A stretch of DNA of 64,000 nt from Euonymus europaeus. Taxonomy: Eukaryota; Streptophyta; Magnoliopsida; Celastrales; Celastraceae. This document shows, piece after piece, positions 1-11,619 of this stretch (the stretch's first letter is position 1; every line of letters starts with the position of its first letter). The stretch covers positions 10,496,001-10,560,000 of the forward strand of contig OY756962.1 of NCBI GenBank assembly GCA_963580455.1. Reading direction: 5' to 3'. The notes below the pieces were generated by a model, which saw only the letters and a list, made by a program, of their open reading frames with translations, was not told where the DNA came from and ran no database searches. The position numbers were made by a program, and so were the translations under genes.

Positions 1-1544
1 CTCAGTAGGGTAAAGAAGTAAACATTGATATAGGCAGAACCGAAAGAAAGTAATGCATCAATATGTACCTACCACATGAACGTATACTCAACAATTTCAC
101 ATCAACATTTATCCGGATTAACCCTTTCGGAGCATAACAACCACAATACCATTGCAACTCAATGCAATATTGCACGGGAGCAAGCTCACCACCACCAACC
201 ATTCCTAGGATCATCCGGTTGCATGAACCCATCACGCCCGCACCTCACAAGGCAAAGTCACTCTCGACCCTACCCTAGTGCGTTATCCCACATGGGTTTC
301 ACATGTCTTGGTGGTAACAACCTTCACCTGCCATCCTCCCATGTGGTTTTCAAGTAACCTAAAGGTTCCCGAGTCCATACCCGAGTCCCCCATGCATCTC
401 TAATGCATTATGACATGTCATGCCGAATAGATAAGTATATATGAATATCTTATATAATTTACATAACTACCATGATGCATGAACGGAAAATCACAACGTG
501 TCCGTAAATGACGAAACACAAAAATCGGGTCATGCAACATTCAACAACTAGCAACATTCCACACAAAGCTCGTTTCCCCTTAGAAGCAATTAAGGCGGAA
601 ACACAAACAACGGCGACCAATAAAGAATAGAAACGCTATTTAGGCAACAATAACGAAGGTTAAATAGAAAGGTTGTAAAATCCCCTACCTCGTGTCGAGC
701 AATTTACCACAAATCACCAAATTCCGTTCCTAGGGTTCCGGTTTGCCCAAACCTACAATGTGGCGAAACCGAACCCTCACACGCATCAATATATCAACCA
801 CAACTCATATAAACATCAATTAAATCAATAAATTCGAAATCACTTACTTCTCTCTCTAGAAATTCCTTCCAAAATCCTCCAAACTCACTCCAAGCTCAAC
901 TCAACTCCAAAACACAAACCAATCTACATAAACATCCAAAATCAACCTATAATCAACATATCTAAAGCATAGAGCTCATCTCCCTAAGAATCAAACGAAT
1001 CTAACAAAAACCTAGAATTTCAAAAACTATGGAAAACTTACCAAAACTCCAAAATCCACCTTGAATCTTCCTTGATAAGCTTCAAGAGTCTCCAATCCAC
1101 AATCTCCAAGCCAATCTCTTGCCAAACTCACCTTATCTCTCTCCTTACCTCTCTCTTTCTCTCTCTACACACAAGAAACCAGAGCAAACTAAGTAGAAGA
1201 AGGAAATTTCATATTTTTAAGCTTGTTGGTCGGGTGGCGCTCTTCCAGCGCTACAGCGCTGGAAGTGCACTCGACTCTGCCCAAAATGCACTCTTCCAGC
1301 GCTCCAGCGCTGGAAGGGCGCTCGACTCTGTCCCCTATTTTTTCTATGTTTTCTACATTCACATTTACATCTGTCTCGGTCTAAGCTTCGATTTGATATA
1401 TTATGGGCCCGAAATGGACATGTATATCAAAAGTTATGGCCCATTTACCGAACCTAGCTCAAAACTATTTTTTTCCATGATTCCGTACTCCACGGATCAT
1501 CCGTAATTCGACTCAAAACTAAATTTTTGGGTCGGGATTTCACA
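1..1544 (-). mobile_element. LTR of a chromovirus-type Ty3/gypsy element, cut by the window edge
   Basis: Read on the minus strand, the LTR begins at 1544 with TGTGAAATCCCGACCC, a form typical of Tekay/Del-like gypsy LTRs, and runs to the left edge without an end. It shares its layout with the solo LTR at 8760-10959: a palindrome cluster a few hundred bases in, then a GA-rich tract (about 1140-1180), then long non-coding sequence. No ORF here is convincing. Whether it is a solo LTR or the 5' LTR of an element extending left cannot be seen. The superfamily call rests on LTR architecture, not on coding sequence. Confidence 0.6.
1242..1316. repeat. Tandem pair of 24-bp palindromes in the LTR
   Basis: Two near-identical palindromes, at 1242-1265 and 1293-1316, are 51 bp apart. 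Each has 11-bp arms (CTTCCAGCGCT and its complement) around a 2-bp centre, AC in one and CC in the other. The sequence between and after them is also repeated (the CTCGACTCTG stretch), so this is a tandem duplication of a unit of about 51 bp. Confidence 0.8.
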
Positions 1545-3866
1545 TCTACAAGATCTAGTAGACCACTACTCCCCCGTTAGCCATGATTTCGTATTCAATG
1601 GTGAGCATACTAACGTAACAGTTCATGACATGAGATACATATTTGCAATTGAAGACGGTACTGTGGATATCGAGCTAGATAGATCTAAATCCAAAAAAGA
1701 CACGGACTTATACCTTCTTCAGTTCACCAAATATACAAGGCTTAGCAGGAAAATAATCACATCCAATATGAAACAAGCAGCACCTAGCGACGCGGATGAA
1801 TGTGTTGATGACTTATGCAGGTGATCTATTTACAATTGGTCTTCTTGTTTTTTAAAGTACTTACAAACATCTCTTCGAGAAAATGAGACTGTAGGAGATG
1901 TGACAGGTTGCGTGATGGTTCTACCAATAAGAGTTCCCTTATATACTATATCGATACTGTCATTAGATTATTAATACTTAATGTTCATCATGTTTATGTG
2001 CAGTATTGGTTCTTTGAGAAATTCAATGTTTACAAACTCATTAATGCGGACAAAACAAACATTGGATGTGCAAGATGGGATTTAAAGGAGTTTACGCGAT
2101 TACTTAATCTTGCTAGTGTTGATGACCTTCTGAAACTAACGGTAACAGTTTACATGATACTAATGATTATGCATATACACATGATACTTCTGATGCTACT
2201 CCAATGAAACTGTTTGGTCATCTGATACTAATGATTTTACTAATGATTTTTTTATTAGGATACTACTGATACTATTCTTATGACACATATTGACAGGACG
2301 AACAAGGGAAATCTAGGAAGGGAAAAGCGGGAAAAGATGTTGTTAAAGAAGACACTGGTGAAGATTACAGTAGCAGTGATAGTGACGATGAAAGTGACGG
2401 TGATGATGTTGTTAAAGAGGACGCTGATGACGATAGTGACAATGATAGTATAGAGGACACTAACAGTAACCACGACGATGATAGTGCGAACATGTTGCAT
2501 GAGTGGGACAACGTTCCATTAAGTCAAATAGCAACAAAACTATCCCCGAAAAAATGAACATACAGCGAGACAACCCGGGACAAAATACTAAGCTTCGAGA
2601 TGACAGTATCCATTCTAAGGTGAGTCATTTTTATAGTACATTTATAGCACGATGATACTTTGATACTTCTCATAAAAAAGATTTTTGTTGATAATGTTTG
2701 TCACACTGATACTTTGATACTATTTGATATTGTTTGTGTAGAGGAAAATTGGAGAACTTGAACAAGAAAACAAACAAATCAAAAGCGATATACCAAACAT
2801 CAAAGTTTCTTCGATTGCATCAGAAGTTATGAATCAAAATGTTGCAGACAACACGATTGACAGCAGAGACTTCACAGATACTGTTGATCTTGCAGAGTCA
2901 TTAAAGAACATTGAAAAAGGAGACGAGGTAACTAACATAAACACATTTAAGAATAATATGGTTTATATTCACACATATATATATATATATGAGAAATCTA
3001 ATTTAAATTATCCTCCTGAATAATTGAGGGCAAACATTCGCATGATATGACTGAAAAAGAGGACGAAGGAGAAAAGGAGGAATTGGACATCGATAACACA
3101 CACAGGTTGACCATAGCAGCATTGCATGCCCAGTCTATTTCTAAAAATGTCTCTGAAGTAAGTTGCTCATTAGATATTATCATACTTATCATATTGGTAC
3201 TGTCATCTTTATCTGATACTGTCATGCAACTATTTTGATACTACTTATCATACTGGTACTGTCATGTGAATATTGATATTGTCCCGTCAGCCATAGATGA
3301 TACTGTCATGTTAAGATTATTTAAGGATGATTTTGTGAAGGATGATGATATTGTCTAACCTGAGTTGACATTGGCTGATTTACCTGAAAAAGAACATAAA
3401 GAACCTAATTCAATGGTCAAGAGATTGAAAGGGAAAACTGGTAGAAAAAGAAACCAAGATCCTGCCTTCTCATACGGATTGCGTAGTGGCCATCCCAAGA
3501 AGGCAACAACCAGCAAGACGAAAGAGATACTTGATTTGGATGACTTCGCTGATGTATCCCACCAAAAGCCGAAGCAAGACATCAAAAAAATCTCAGGATC
3601 ATGGAATACAGTGAAGAAGCTGCCAACCACATACAAGGAAAAATTGAATTAATGATGAAGACAATTGATTCAGGGTAGGTCAAAAAAAATTCATTCATGA
3701 TACAATTCGCTTGATACTGCTTGTTTATTTACCAACTATACTTTTTTGATATATTTGTTTTCTAGGAAAATTGTGTGGCAGCACCAGGAAAACACACATG
3801 TCTATGTTACGATTTCAAATTTGCTTCAAATACTGAAAAACGACTCAATCGGTAACAATGTAAATA
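1545..3866 (+). pseudogene. Ulp1-like accessory gene of a Mutator-like element, multi-exon, broken
   Basis: A series of short plus-strand coding blocks is separated by AT-rich introns with plausible GT/AG borders. Blocks include about 1630-1822, 2004-2139 (residues YWFFEKFNVYKL), 2299-2557 (a long run of Asp, Glu and Ser), 2743-2928, 3048-3156 and 3370-3652 (basic). The last block, from about 3775, reads VTISNLLQILKNDSIGNNV, which resembles the start of a C48 (Ulp1/SUMO protease) domain. The solo LTR at 3872 cuts it there, and only about 20 codons follow beyond 5812. The catalytic His-Asp-Cys part is absent. Plant MULEs of the Kaonashi (KI) type are known to carry Ulp1-like genes, and the MURA fragment at 5813-6303 fits that. 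Exon borders are my inference. The protease call is moderate; the upstream domains are not recognised. Confidence 0.45.
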
Positions 3867-3871
3867 CATTT

Positions 3872-5807
3872 TGTAACGCCCCGACCCACAAAACCCTAAT
3901 TCACGAGCCCGTAGGCCAGAACGCTACTCCCAATATCCCGCTTGTCTCCACATTAAGCCAATTATTACACATACCGATAATTATTAATAATTCATACGTA
4001 GATATAAATTTTATTAAACGAGTAATAAAAATGATTAACTAAACAACCTCAATTAATAATCTACTATTAATCATACCGAATAGCGTATAGTCTTACAATT
4101 TCCACAACCCTACCGTCACAATCAAAATACCTCTTACAACTAATGTCACTCGGTCTAATTTTTGTAGTAGTTGCTTGTATAAGGACTACAAAGTTTCTAT
4201 GTACCTCGCATAGAATAAATTACACAACCATTTATTGAAAACATCAATTTACTGTTTCTGTTACATGAGCATCCTCACTGTGGATCCACGGCATCACCAT
4301 CAACAGCCCAATCAGCATATTCAGTAGAAACATCGTATCCTGCATTACGGAACATAGTGAGCCAAGGCCCAGCAAGTAATACTTATGCATGAATGCATGT
4401 GAACATTATCTTTATAAAACAGTCAGCCATTTAAATTCCTTTCCAATACTTGGGCCCTTAAACTAGGTAAACTGCTACAGAGCAACCGGTCGGGATTTTC
4501 TTTAATTAGGTGTTCTACCAAAGAACACTTTCCAGTCAAAATCAATTCTCTTTTCATTTCCATTTCCATTAAGCCTCAACCTTTCAGTACACCCTCCCTG
4601 TAGCAGTTGTACCCGGTTCGTAAAAACGTTTTCCCTTAATGCGTATGTCATGATATGCTATGCCTCATACAGTGCAACCATAAAACGTCACCTCTATACG
4701 TCATCACATGTCATCTCACAGTTCACGAATACTCAAATCATCAAAAACTCAGTCTCATATAATCATCACAATCAGTACAAACATTATCATCCACAATTGA
4801 ATAACATTACAATCAATACAGATATCATACAATTCACATATCATAAAGTTCCGTAACACAGTTGAGTATTACTTACCTGCACGCTTTTGTAAATCCGATC
4901 ATTTCAACTGTAAAATATTGTTCCTGAAAATAATAATAACACCCATATCTATTAATATTATTTAAAATATTTATCTTAATTTATCTCAACAATTCATTTT
5001 AATTAAACCTTTGGATCAGGTCAACATAGTCAACCGGGTTGACTCAACCCGTTTGACCCCCTTCCCTCCCACAACACGGGTTACACAGACCCGTTTGGAA
5101 ATCAATGCCGGGTCATCGCCGTTAGCCCAGTCGTGGAACCCACGACCGGCGTATTTGAGCCGAAGACGTTCCGGTGACTGTAATGGTGGTAGCGACTACC
5201 TGTGAGATGACCGGAAGAAGAGGAATCGCCGCATCGAATTTCTTGTCACCGCGACTGCACCCTCCTCATTGGTGGTCGTCCAGGCCTCCGTTCGATCCGA
5301 AAATAGTGCAGTTGAGTTGCTGCTACCGTGCTCTTCCTTCCAGTGGTGTCAGATTCCCGATTCCTCGCCGTTGCCGAAAAATCACGTTCCGTCGCCGCCT
5401 CCACTAGTTTTGGTATCTTGGTTTTTAGGTTTTCAACCTCGGGTTCCATGCAATTCCAACAATATTTATATTTTTTAATTCTTTAATTAATCTGTTACTG
5501 TTATGCCCTTGATCTTTCCCTTTAATTACACTAAATATCTATACTTAATTGCCATCTTGCCATTATCCTATTTATTATTATATTTTCTTATTTAACTTCT
5601 AAAATTCATAACAACCTCATTTCAACCCCTCTTCGAACTATCTTTGCGCTTATGGATTTATTATCCCTGGTATGATTTATTAAAAATGTTTTGACTCTAT
5701 ATTTCGGTTTCCTCTAAATTTGTTCTAATTTTGTCCTAATTTCCTGATGAAATATGTAAATCTAATTCCTTGGAATTTCCACTATAATTTTGGGTCAGGA
5801 TGTTACA
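3872..5807 (-). mobile_element. Solo LTR, Ty3/gypsy type, TSD CATTT
   Basis: The 1936-bp unit begins TGTAACGCCCCGACCC and ends GGATGTTACA. It is flanked by the exact 5-bp direct repeat CATTT at 3867-3871 and 5808-5812. On the minus strand it starts TGTAACATCCTGACCC and has a gene-like GC-richer stretch followed by several GTTGACC motifs, the same order as in the LTR starting at 41660, so minus is the likely orientation. There is no internal coding region or second LTR, so it is a product of LTR-LTR recombination. The GC-rich ORFs at 5011-5478 lie in the transcribed leader part and look like chance frames. Confidence 0.85.
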
Positions 5808-5812
5808 CATTT

Positions 5813-6303
5813 GATATATGCATTTCTACACCTCGTTAACAGTATCAAACTCGCAAACAGTATTGGCCAAATTGACAGTATCACCACCAATTATAGTATC
5901 ATTCAGCCCAACATTATCAGCCACTGCATCTAAAATGTTAACACTACCCCCCGCTAATACCCCTATTACTCCCCACATTCAACACAACAACATCAACAAA
6001 TCTTAACCCAAATGCACACACCAAAGATGTCATTGTCATAAAATCACATTCACCCTTAATAATGCACCTATCATACCCAGGAACAGAATACGTCAACGAA
6101 ACCTTATCAATCTCTAATGAAACAAAACTTTCACACAACCTCCTCAAGAACACATCATAACCACAATCAAGATCAACCATTATCGGTACCACATCAGTCT
6201 TAGACTTGCACATAAGAAAGATATTGGAACTCATAAATACCAAGAACCAACAAAAACCCAAAAAAAAAAAACAAAATGAAAACTGAACCAGATCTGTTGC
6301 CAA
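5813..6303 (-). pseudogene. N-terminus of a MURA-type (Mutator) transposase
   Basis: The minus-strand reading frame most likely starts at the Met of MSSNIFLMCKSK (near 6231) rather than further upstream. It gives about 80 residues resembling the PB1-like N-terminal domain of plant MuDR transposases: a basic start, VPIMVDLDCGYDVFLRRLC, then a SLTYSVPGYDRC stretch and ALGLRFVDVVVLN-like hydrophobic ending. It degenerates into Gly/Ser/Asn-rich sequence and stops near 5944. No DDE core or SWIM finger follows, so most of the transposase has been lost. It runs convergently towards the Ulp1-like gene. The family call rests on my recognition of the pattern; a profile search would settle it. Confidence 0.5.
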
Positions 6304-6660
6304 GAAAAACGTCTACCAAGAGAAGACGAAAACCGATCTGGATCCAGAAAGAAAAGAAGAAACCCGATGCTGGATCTCACCGTTAGCTCTCCTTTACTGG
6401 TAGCAACTCAATGCCAGCTACCGGTCGGGTATCACACCATGAGCTACACTCATCTGTAAAAGCAGCTTCTATACAACTCCTATACACTATATGGGTATGC
6501 CTCGCCTCATAAGGGCAAGAATGGTATTATGAAAAATAACTTTTCTCTCTTTTTGAAAGTCAACAAAAGTTATGACTAAATGGTAAATAAAAAAAGTGTG
6601 ACGATAAAAGGTGGAGCAAAACATGACCTTTGTGTAATTTCCCCTAACTTTTTTTCCCAT
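6304..6660. other. Probable terminal region of the Ulp1-carrying MULE
   Basis: There are no ORFs. The segment ends near 6650 with sequence whose complement starts GGGGAAATTACACAAAGGTC, a style common at MULE ends (GGGAAATTACA). The matching inverted end is not visible on the left of the element. The LTR boundary at 1544 or a deletion has probably removed it. Confidence 0.3.
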
Positions 6661-7669
6661 TTCTTCATCACATCAGCCGTTTTGTAGTGATAGTCACTTG
6701 AAGTTAATTTGGCTCCTCACCATGTCAGGTTCATCAAAATAGTCTTATTTTTTAATTGGTCAACATATACACAACTCATTGCATAGGACAATGTTAGCTC
6801 ATCATATATGTTAGCATCAACACTGAGTGGCAAAAGCAGCTAAGGGAATACAATCATTTTCTCTGTAATGAAAATATTTTCCATGCAACAAATATGCCCA
6901 CTAATTTAGATGTTTTTGTAGAAGCTTGTTAGTCATGTCTCTGAAGCCATTATCGTCTTCTGAGTCATGGCTCCATCTCTAGGCATTGTTTACCTCCTTG
7001 CCAAAAAATTAGGAGCTCTATTTCCATAAATAAAGTAAGCTAGTAGCATAAAAGAAGAAAGGTTGTGAGCATAAGAAAACTTTCTTCCTAAGCTAATGAT
7101 CAATATTTGGAGTTCCACAATTAATTATTTGTCAAGCTATATAATTTAAAACAACATTCATGCAAGTAATGCTTGCCTTGAAGCTTATTACCTGAAATAT
7201 AGTCAAACATTGAAAAACAACTAAGGGAAAGTGACGTTCGACCCATTTTGAGAACCTTGTGTGGTGAAAGCGTTCACTAAGTACTCATCTTGCGGAATAC
7301 CACCATTTGAAATTTCATGATCTTCATGACCCAATACCATTGGTGCCTATGTGCAAGTTCTTTTTGTGTGTCTCGGCTGTTTACATATGATAAGCTTGCA
7401 TTGCGTAACAACCACAAGAAGTCCATTGTTTGGTCCAAAACATATTTGTAGGAACTTCACCGCTTTGTTATGAACTACAAGGAACATCATTTGGTTGGGA
7501 GTAGGGTGTCTTCATGCCTCCTTTAGTAGTTCCACTCTTATTATCCTAACGTCTTGATTGTGGCAATAAAGGGTCCCTAATGTTATTGTCATTTCCTTCA
7601 CTATGTTGCTATGGGTTCTGGCTTGCATCAACCTATCCAACATGACAGATATTGACATCAAAATTGGAT
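6661..7669. other. About 1 kb without a supported gene
   Basis: AT-rich sequence with no convincing ORF. The part nearest 7.6 kb could be decayed C-terminal tail or 3' flank of the FAR1-type transposase read on the minus strand, because scattered readable stretches occur there. I cannot support anything more specific. Confidence 0.4.
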
Positions 7670-8467
7670 AAAAATAAAACCAATCAATAAATCACATCAA
7701 AAATTTAAACCAAATTATGTATATCTTTGCAAGATCACCTCGTATACTGCTGAATGTTCCAGATGGCTAATTGGCTATGTGGCACAATTTGTTGTTTACG
7801 AATGATAGTAAAGCCTAACGAACCATATTTTTCATTTTTGGAGGACGTTCTATGTTAGGTTGTTTGAGAACGTGTATAATATGGGGGCAAGGATAACCAA
7901 AAGATTCCATATGATTGCATGAACATATGCATGTCTAATCTGTAGCATTATACACAACAGTACGAATTTGATTATCCTTCATGTACGTCAATAGTATATT
8001 CACACGACTTCCTCCTACTTCAATCATATTAACATGATTTACAAGATAAGACTAATCCATTTGAAACTTTATTTTCTTGTAAATTACCCTCGTGAAAATA
8101 GATGTTGCATGTGCTTCCAATGGACACAATGGTCCAATGCTAACAGGATCGCTATACTTACTCTTAAAATTGACATGTGCTTCACCTTTCCTAAGCCACT
8201 CAAACTCTACATCAAATCCTTTGACTATTTTGTGGATTTTTAAACTCTTATCTATGAAATGATGTTGGTGCGAATTCATGGATTCACACCTCTGTGTGGT
8301 GTGCTACTATGCAAAAAAAATTTCCTAAAAGAAATGCATCTGACCACATCATACGATGCCTGTACAAGTATTTTCGCACCCACATGTTCTTCAACAACCT
8401 ATTTCTCTACAGAAGACAATTCCACTCTTCATCAAATTTCTCACTTTCAGACATGCAAATAAACTTT
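7670..8467 (-). pseudogene. FAR1-type MULE transposase, C-terminal half, decayed
   Basis: Read on the minus strand, blocks match the FAR1/FHY3-related (FRS) transposase layout in order. First comes an EKFDEEWNCLL block, then WVRKYLYRHRMMWSDAFLLG, then SMNSHQHHFIDKSL and CPLEAHATSIFTRVIYKKI. Last is a SWIM-type zinc finger at about 7850-7950 reading CICSCNHMESFGYPCPHII, which has the CxC...CxH spacing. Stop codons interrupt it (for example just before the SWIM block) and frames shift, so it is not functional. The N-terminal half lies at 11620-12663 on the same strand; the gap is filled by the TRIM array. Confidence 0.75.
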
Positions 8468-8759
8468 TTGAATGTAAAAACTCCAACATTGGTAAGACGT
8501 GGAAGGTTTGTGCTCTTTATTAAAGCATATACTCACCTCCACTCATAACAAGACCTTTTCCTATCCCATGTGAGTTGGGCTTTGACCCATGGGCTTTGCC
8601 CTTCGTAGCTGGGTTAGGAAGGAACAAATTTGTGAGGGCCCGATGTATCCTTAGAAACCAGATAACCTAAAGTGGAAAATATTATTGATATGTGGGGGTG
8701 TCAAAATTATAACATGGTATCGAAGAGAGGTTACTCGGTCCAGTTACTTAGATATGACC

Positions 8760-10959
8760 TGTGGTGACCTACCCCAAATGTGAACCTAGGATTGATTGGT
8801 AGTAAATATATATATATATATATATATTTGTGTGTTGATGTATAAACAAAGAGGCTTGAAATTGAACTGGGTGCATCTCATGGGTGCCTAGTCCAGTGGG
8901 CTGTACATAGGGAAGGGGACCAGAGTATTTGAAACTAGACTGGGCGCACTTCATGGGTGCCTAGGCACAGCACCCAGTCCAGCGGGCTACAGATGGAAGC
9001 TAAAAACCTAAGTTGAAACTGGATTGGGCACACCTCATGGGCGCCTAGGCGCTGCACCCAGTCCAATGGGCGATTTGAAGATGAGAAGGCGCATCTCACG
9101 TGGGAGTGAAATTTTGTACACGCCTAGGATGGCAACCAAAGCAGTGTGTTGTAGAATTTTAGTTAGGCCAGAGCGCCTAGGCGCCCGGAGTAGCTCCTAG
9201 GTGCAACATCATGTTTCAAAAGGACTCACGAGAGCCAGAACTGGTATTTTTCTAGGTTGTCCAAGTTCTAGAGTGAGAGAGAGAGAGAGACGAAACTACA
9301 GAGAGAAAGGATTTCTAGCAAGGATTGGGACTAGTTTTCAAAGATACATCATCATGGGAGTGGAACATTAAAGATTCAAGCTTTATTGGAAGATTTTGGT
9401 AAGTTTTTCCTAGTTTGTAAATTCTAGGCATTTTGTAGATTTGGTTAGATTCCTTTAGGGTGTGATTCTATGGTGCAGATATGTTGATTTAGACTCGATT
9501 ATGGATGTATATATAGGTTTGTTTGTGATTTCAGAGTAAAGTTGAGATTGGGCTAAGGTTCAAGCCTTAGAGAAGGAATTCTAGAGAGAGAATGTGAGTA
9601 ATTCGAATTTCTTTACTTTTAACCATATTTATTGAATGTTTGATTTTATATTGATGTGTGAGAGGGTTCGATTTTTTCATAAGGTTAGGTGTGGAAAAAT
9701 CGGAACCCAAGAGTTGAGTTTTCATTGATTTTGAGAAATTGCACCAAACAAAGTAGGAATTCTTACCCCTTTATTCATCATGTTATTTTTTCTCTACAGA
9801 GAATTTGTATATCTTCATTGGTCATTAATGTTTGCGTTCTTGCCTAAATTGTTTCTTAGGAAGAACGAACCTCTTTGTTGATTATTGATTAATTGCATAC
9901 CGTTGAATGCTTAATCACCTATTGGACATGATAATTCTCGTTCATGCATCATATAGTTATGTACATATATAGGATTTTTTATATATAAAAATTCCTTTTC
10001 ATGAAAAATTTGGACATGTGCTATAGATGTATCGGGTCTACGAGTATGAACGTGTAGTATCCTTAGGTTCTATTTTTGTGATGATGTTGGATACCGAATA
10101 GGCACATTGTTGTCGGGATCGGGATTCCCATTCTGAAGGTGAAACTATAGTTGTTATGGGGCAAAGTGCAAGGATTTCGATGGTTTTTCGAAATATTTGT
10201 TGATTGGTGTCAGGCGCTGTAGGGTGTAGCCTATGATTATATTTTGTTGTGACATTTTAGGATGCCACATTGCTGCATTGAGTTTGTTTCGTTATTCAGC
10301 CTTTAAATTCTTTATGACTCTTCTCATTTCTCTAATGAGCCTTCTGCTCACCCTATTTCTTTTCTCTATCCTTCAGGCGAGACTGGTGCTGAGAACCAGG
10401 AGGCGACATGACATGGATAGCCACCATAGGAGCATTAGGATTTGTATTGGTTTATGTTGGAACCTTAGTAGTTGATGAGTACATTTAGTATTTTACCTTT
10501 GTTAAACACTATGCTGTTGATTACCTTTCTGGTATGTTGGATGGATGGTCGGGAGTGTATGTCGTGTGATCGGGACTCCCGTACCTGGGTACTGAACCAT
10601 GGGTCCGGATTTGTAGACTTTGATAGTCTTTTATGATAATGTTTATGTGATTATATTTGCTTATCATTGCATGTGATTAGGAGGCCTGAGGCCTGAGGCC
10701 CTGCCTAGAGTGTGAATGTGGATAAATGATCAGAGGCCCTACTAGGCTGCTAAATTGCTCTGAATTATTATGAATTACATTTCTTGTACGATGTGTTATG
10801 TGACTCCAGGTTGGCACCCTCCGATATACGAGGAGGTGTTATCAGATTTTTGTTAGAAACCGGGGTTAGGATGACCTGTGGTAAGGTCCGTAGTGATAGA
10901 TTGCACGCCTAAAGTGGCCCTCCAGGCTCAGTGCATAGATTCCTGATCGGGGCGTGACA
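8760..10959 (+). mobile_element. Solo LTR inside the TRIM, TSD TGACC
   Basis: The 2200-bp unit starts TGTGGTGACCTACCCC and ends CGGGGCGTGACA. It is flanked by exact TGACC at 8755-8759 and 10960-10964. It splits the first internal region of the TRIM array. It contains tandem repeats (8856-9076), two GCGCCTAGGCGC palindromes (9041-9052 and 9173-9184), and a GA tract at about 9277. The order is the same as in the minus-strand LTR at 1-1544, suggesting the same superfamily. The rest is non-coding; the 10233-10475 ORF has no recognisable content. Confidence 0.85.
8856..9076. repeat. Three tandem degenerate repeats in the solo LTR
   Basis: Three units begin at 8856, 8929 and 9013 with TTGAAAYT and share the core ACTGGGYGCA...CTCATGGGYGCC. 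Spacing is 73 and 84 bp. Units two and three each contain a palindrome around CCTAGG. Confidence 0.75.
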
Positions 10960-11619
10960 TGACCTCTGCCTGTCCACTTGTTCGGTCTATGGTATAACAC
11001 ATCCCACAAGTGCGGGGGAGTATAAAAGCTCTCACACTGATAAGATGTTTGAGGTTTGTGCTCTTTATTAGAGCAAATGCCCACCTCCATTAAAAACAAG
11101 GCCTTTTGCTAACCCACGTGACTTGGACTTTGACACATGTGCTTCAGCCCTTAATAGCTGAGTTAAGGAGGAACAAAGTTATGCGGGTCCGATATATCTT
11201 CATGAACGGGATAACCCAAAGCACACAATATTGTTTATGTGTGAGGGTGTGGAAATTATAACATGGTATCGGAGGGATGTTGCTCAGTCTAATTACTTAG
11301 ATAGGACATGTACTTGTCCACTTGTTGGGTCTGTGGTATAACCCAGCCCACAAGTGCGGGGGAGTGTAAAAACTCCCACATCGGCAATTAAGATGTGAGA
11401 GGTTTGTGCTCTTTATTATAGAAAATTCACACCTCCACTCACAACAAGGCTTTTTCCTAACCCATGTGAGTTGGGCTTTGACCCATGGGCTTTGGCCCTT
11501 AGTAGTTGGGTTAAGGAAGAACAAAGCCATGCAGACTCGATGTATCCTTAGGAAACGGATAACCCAAAACGAAAATATTGTTCATATGTGCGGGTGTGAA
11601 AATTATAACAGTGAACTCC

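Larger units (their letters stand above)
8473..11610 (+). mobile_element. TRIM-type retrotransposon, three-LTR tandem array
   Basis: Three copies of an LTR of about 245 bp occur at 8473-8714, 11021-11263 and 11365-11610. Each starts TGTAAAA (TATAAAA in the second) and ends AATTATAACA. The first two are followed directly by a TGGTATCG primer-binding site complementary to initiator Met-tRNA. The second and third are preceded by the purine run GTGCGGGGGAG. The second internal region is only about 101 bp and non-coding, as expected for a terminal-repeat retrotransposon in miniature. The first internal region is interrupted by a 2200-bp solo LTR. Flanks TTGAA (8468-8472) and GTGAA (11611-11615) agree at four of five bases. 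There is no 5S-like sequence, so it is not Cassandra. Confidence 0.8.

Noticed and set aside
76..357. 93-residue plus-strand ORF
   Set aside because: It lies antisense within an LTR, has no recognisable domain, and its frame is not preserved in the related LTR at 8760.
5011..5478. Overlapping GC-rich ORFs
   Set aside because: They lie in the leader part of a solo LTR; raised GC content leaves several frames open by chance.
8473..11610. Cassandra TRIM
   Set aside because: Size and primer-binding site fit a TRIM, but the LTRs lack the 5S rRNA-like segment that defines Cassandra.
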